Source of the DNA: Streptomyces sp. XD-27
GTDB taxonomy: Bacteria > Actinomycetota > Actinomycetes > Streptomycetales > Streptomycetaceae
Reading direction: 5' to 3'
NCBI RefSeq assembly: GCF_030553055.1
Contig: NZ_CP130713.1
Span: forward strand, 4,712,001 to 4,776,000
Length of the DNA stretch: 64,000 bases
Of the stretch, positions 63,821 through 64,000 are shown piece after piece. Numbering within the stretch: position 1 is the stretch's first letter; each line of letters starts with the position of its first letter. Position numbers and translations under genes: made by a program. The notes beneath the pieces were generated by a model. It did not search any database, had not been told where the DNA came from, and saw only the letters and a list, made by a program, of their open reading frames with translations.

Positions 63821-64000
<180 letters not shown>

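Overview
The window is chromosomal core DNA from a Streptomyces or a very close actinomycete. Base composition is very GC-rich. Most codons end in G or C, many genes start with GTG or TTG, and stop and start codons often overlap. The proteins look streptomycete throughout: an S. griseus-type secreted aminopeptidase, KorAB, an acidic-tailed NusG, a 1161-residue RpoB starting at TTG, and two nuo clusters. I see no insertion sequence, phage, CRISPR array or integrase.

Layout. 1-10284: the end of the main complex I operon (nuoG partial, then H I J K L M N). 10350-13536: a lipoprotein, fumarylacetoacetase, and a long-chain polyprenyl diphosphate synthase probably making the menaquinone tail. 13785-17186: a LolA-like envelope protein with an ABC-2 type exporter. 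17265-22890 (minus strand): secreted aminopeptidase, RarD permease, and KorB/KorA 2-oxoglutarate:ferredoxin oxidoreductase. 23161-32240: a regulatory and envelope block with two NarL-type response regulators (one lacking its phosphoacceptor Asp), a small secreted cysteine protein, a membrane-anchored protein with a MacB/FtsX-like ABC pair, and two paralogous histidine kinases sharing an almost identical 271-bp block. 32494-43077: a second nuo cluster (A2 B2 C2 H2 I2 J2 K2 L2 M2 N2) with no D, E, F or G; nuoM2 is frameshifted. 43236-49839: HtpX protease, YccF protein, YajQ, tRNA-Tyr, a DUF3574 protein, an NAD(P)-binding protein, a lipoprotein that appears to start at ATT, and a cytosine-deaminase-like amidohydrolase. 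50071-55557: tRNA-Thr, tRNA-Met, rpmG, a HadA/HadB-like dehydratase pair, murB, an adenosine deaminase family gene, an aspartate aminotransferase family gene and tRNA-Trp. 55661-64000: the secE-nusG-rplK-rplA-rplJ-rplL-rpoB-rpoC block, with rpoC cut by the window edge.

How the genes fit together. Complex I passes electrons from NADH to menaquinone, whose side chain the polyprenyl synthase probably makes. KorAB supplies reduced ferredoxin from the TCA cycle. The second nuo cluster keeps the membrane arm and the NuoB/NuoI iron-sulfur path but lacks the NADH-input module and NuoD, so its electron donor is unclear. The right end is the standard translation and transcription block, with visible promoters for rplJL and rpoB and an L10-type leader.

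Points most worth checking: the nuoM2 frameshift; the incomplete nuo2 set with repeat-rich NuoC2 and NuoI2 tails; the response regulator without its Asp, facing a secreted protein across two matched palindromes; the ATT start; the recent sequence exchange between the two kinases; and the His-rich 18-bp repeat tail on an ABC ATPase.
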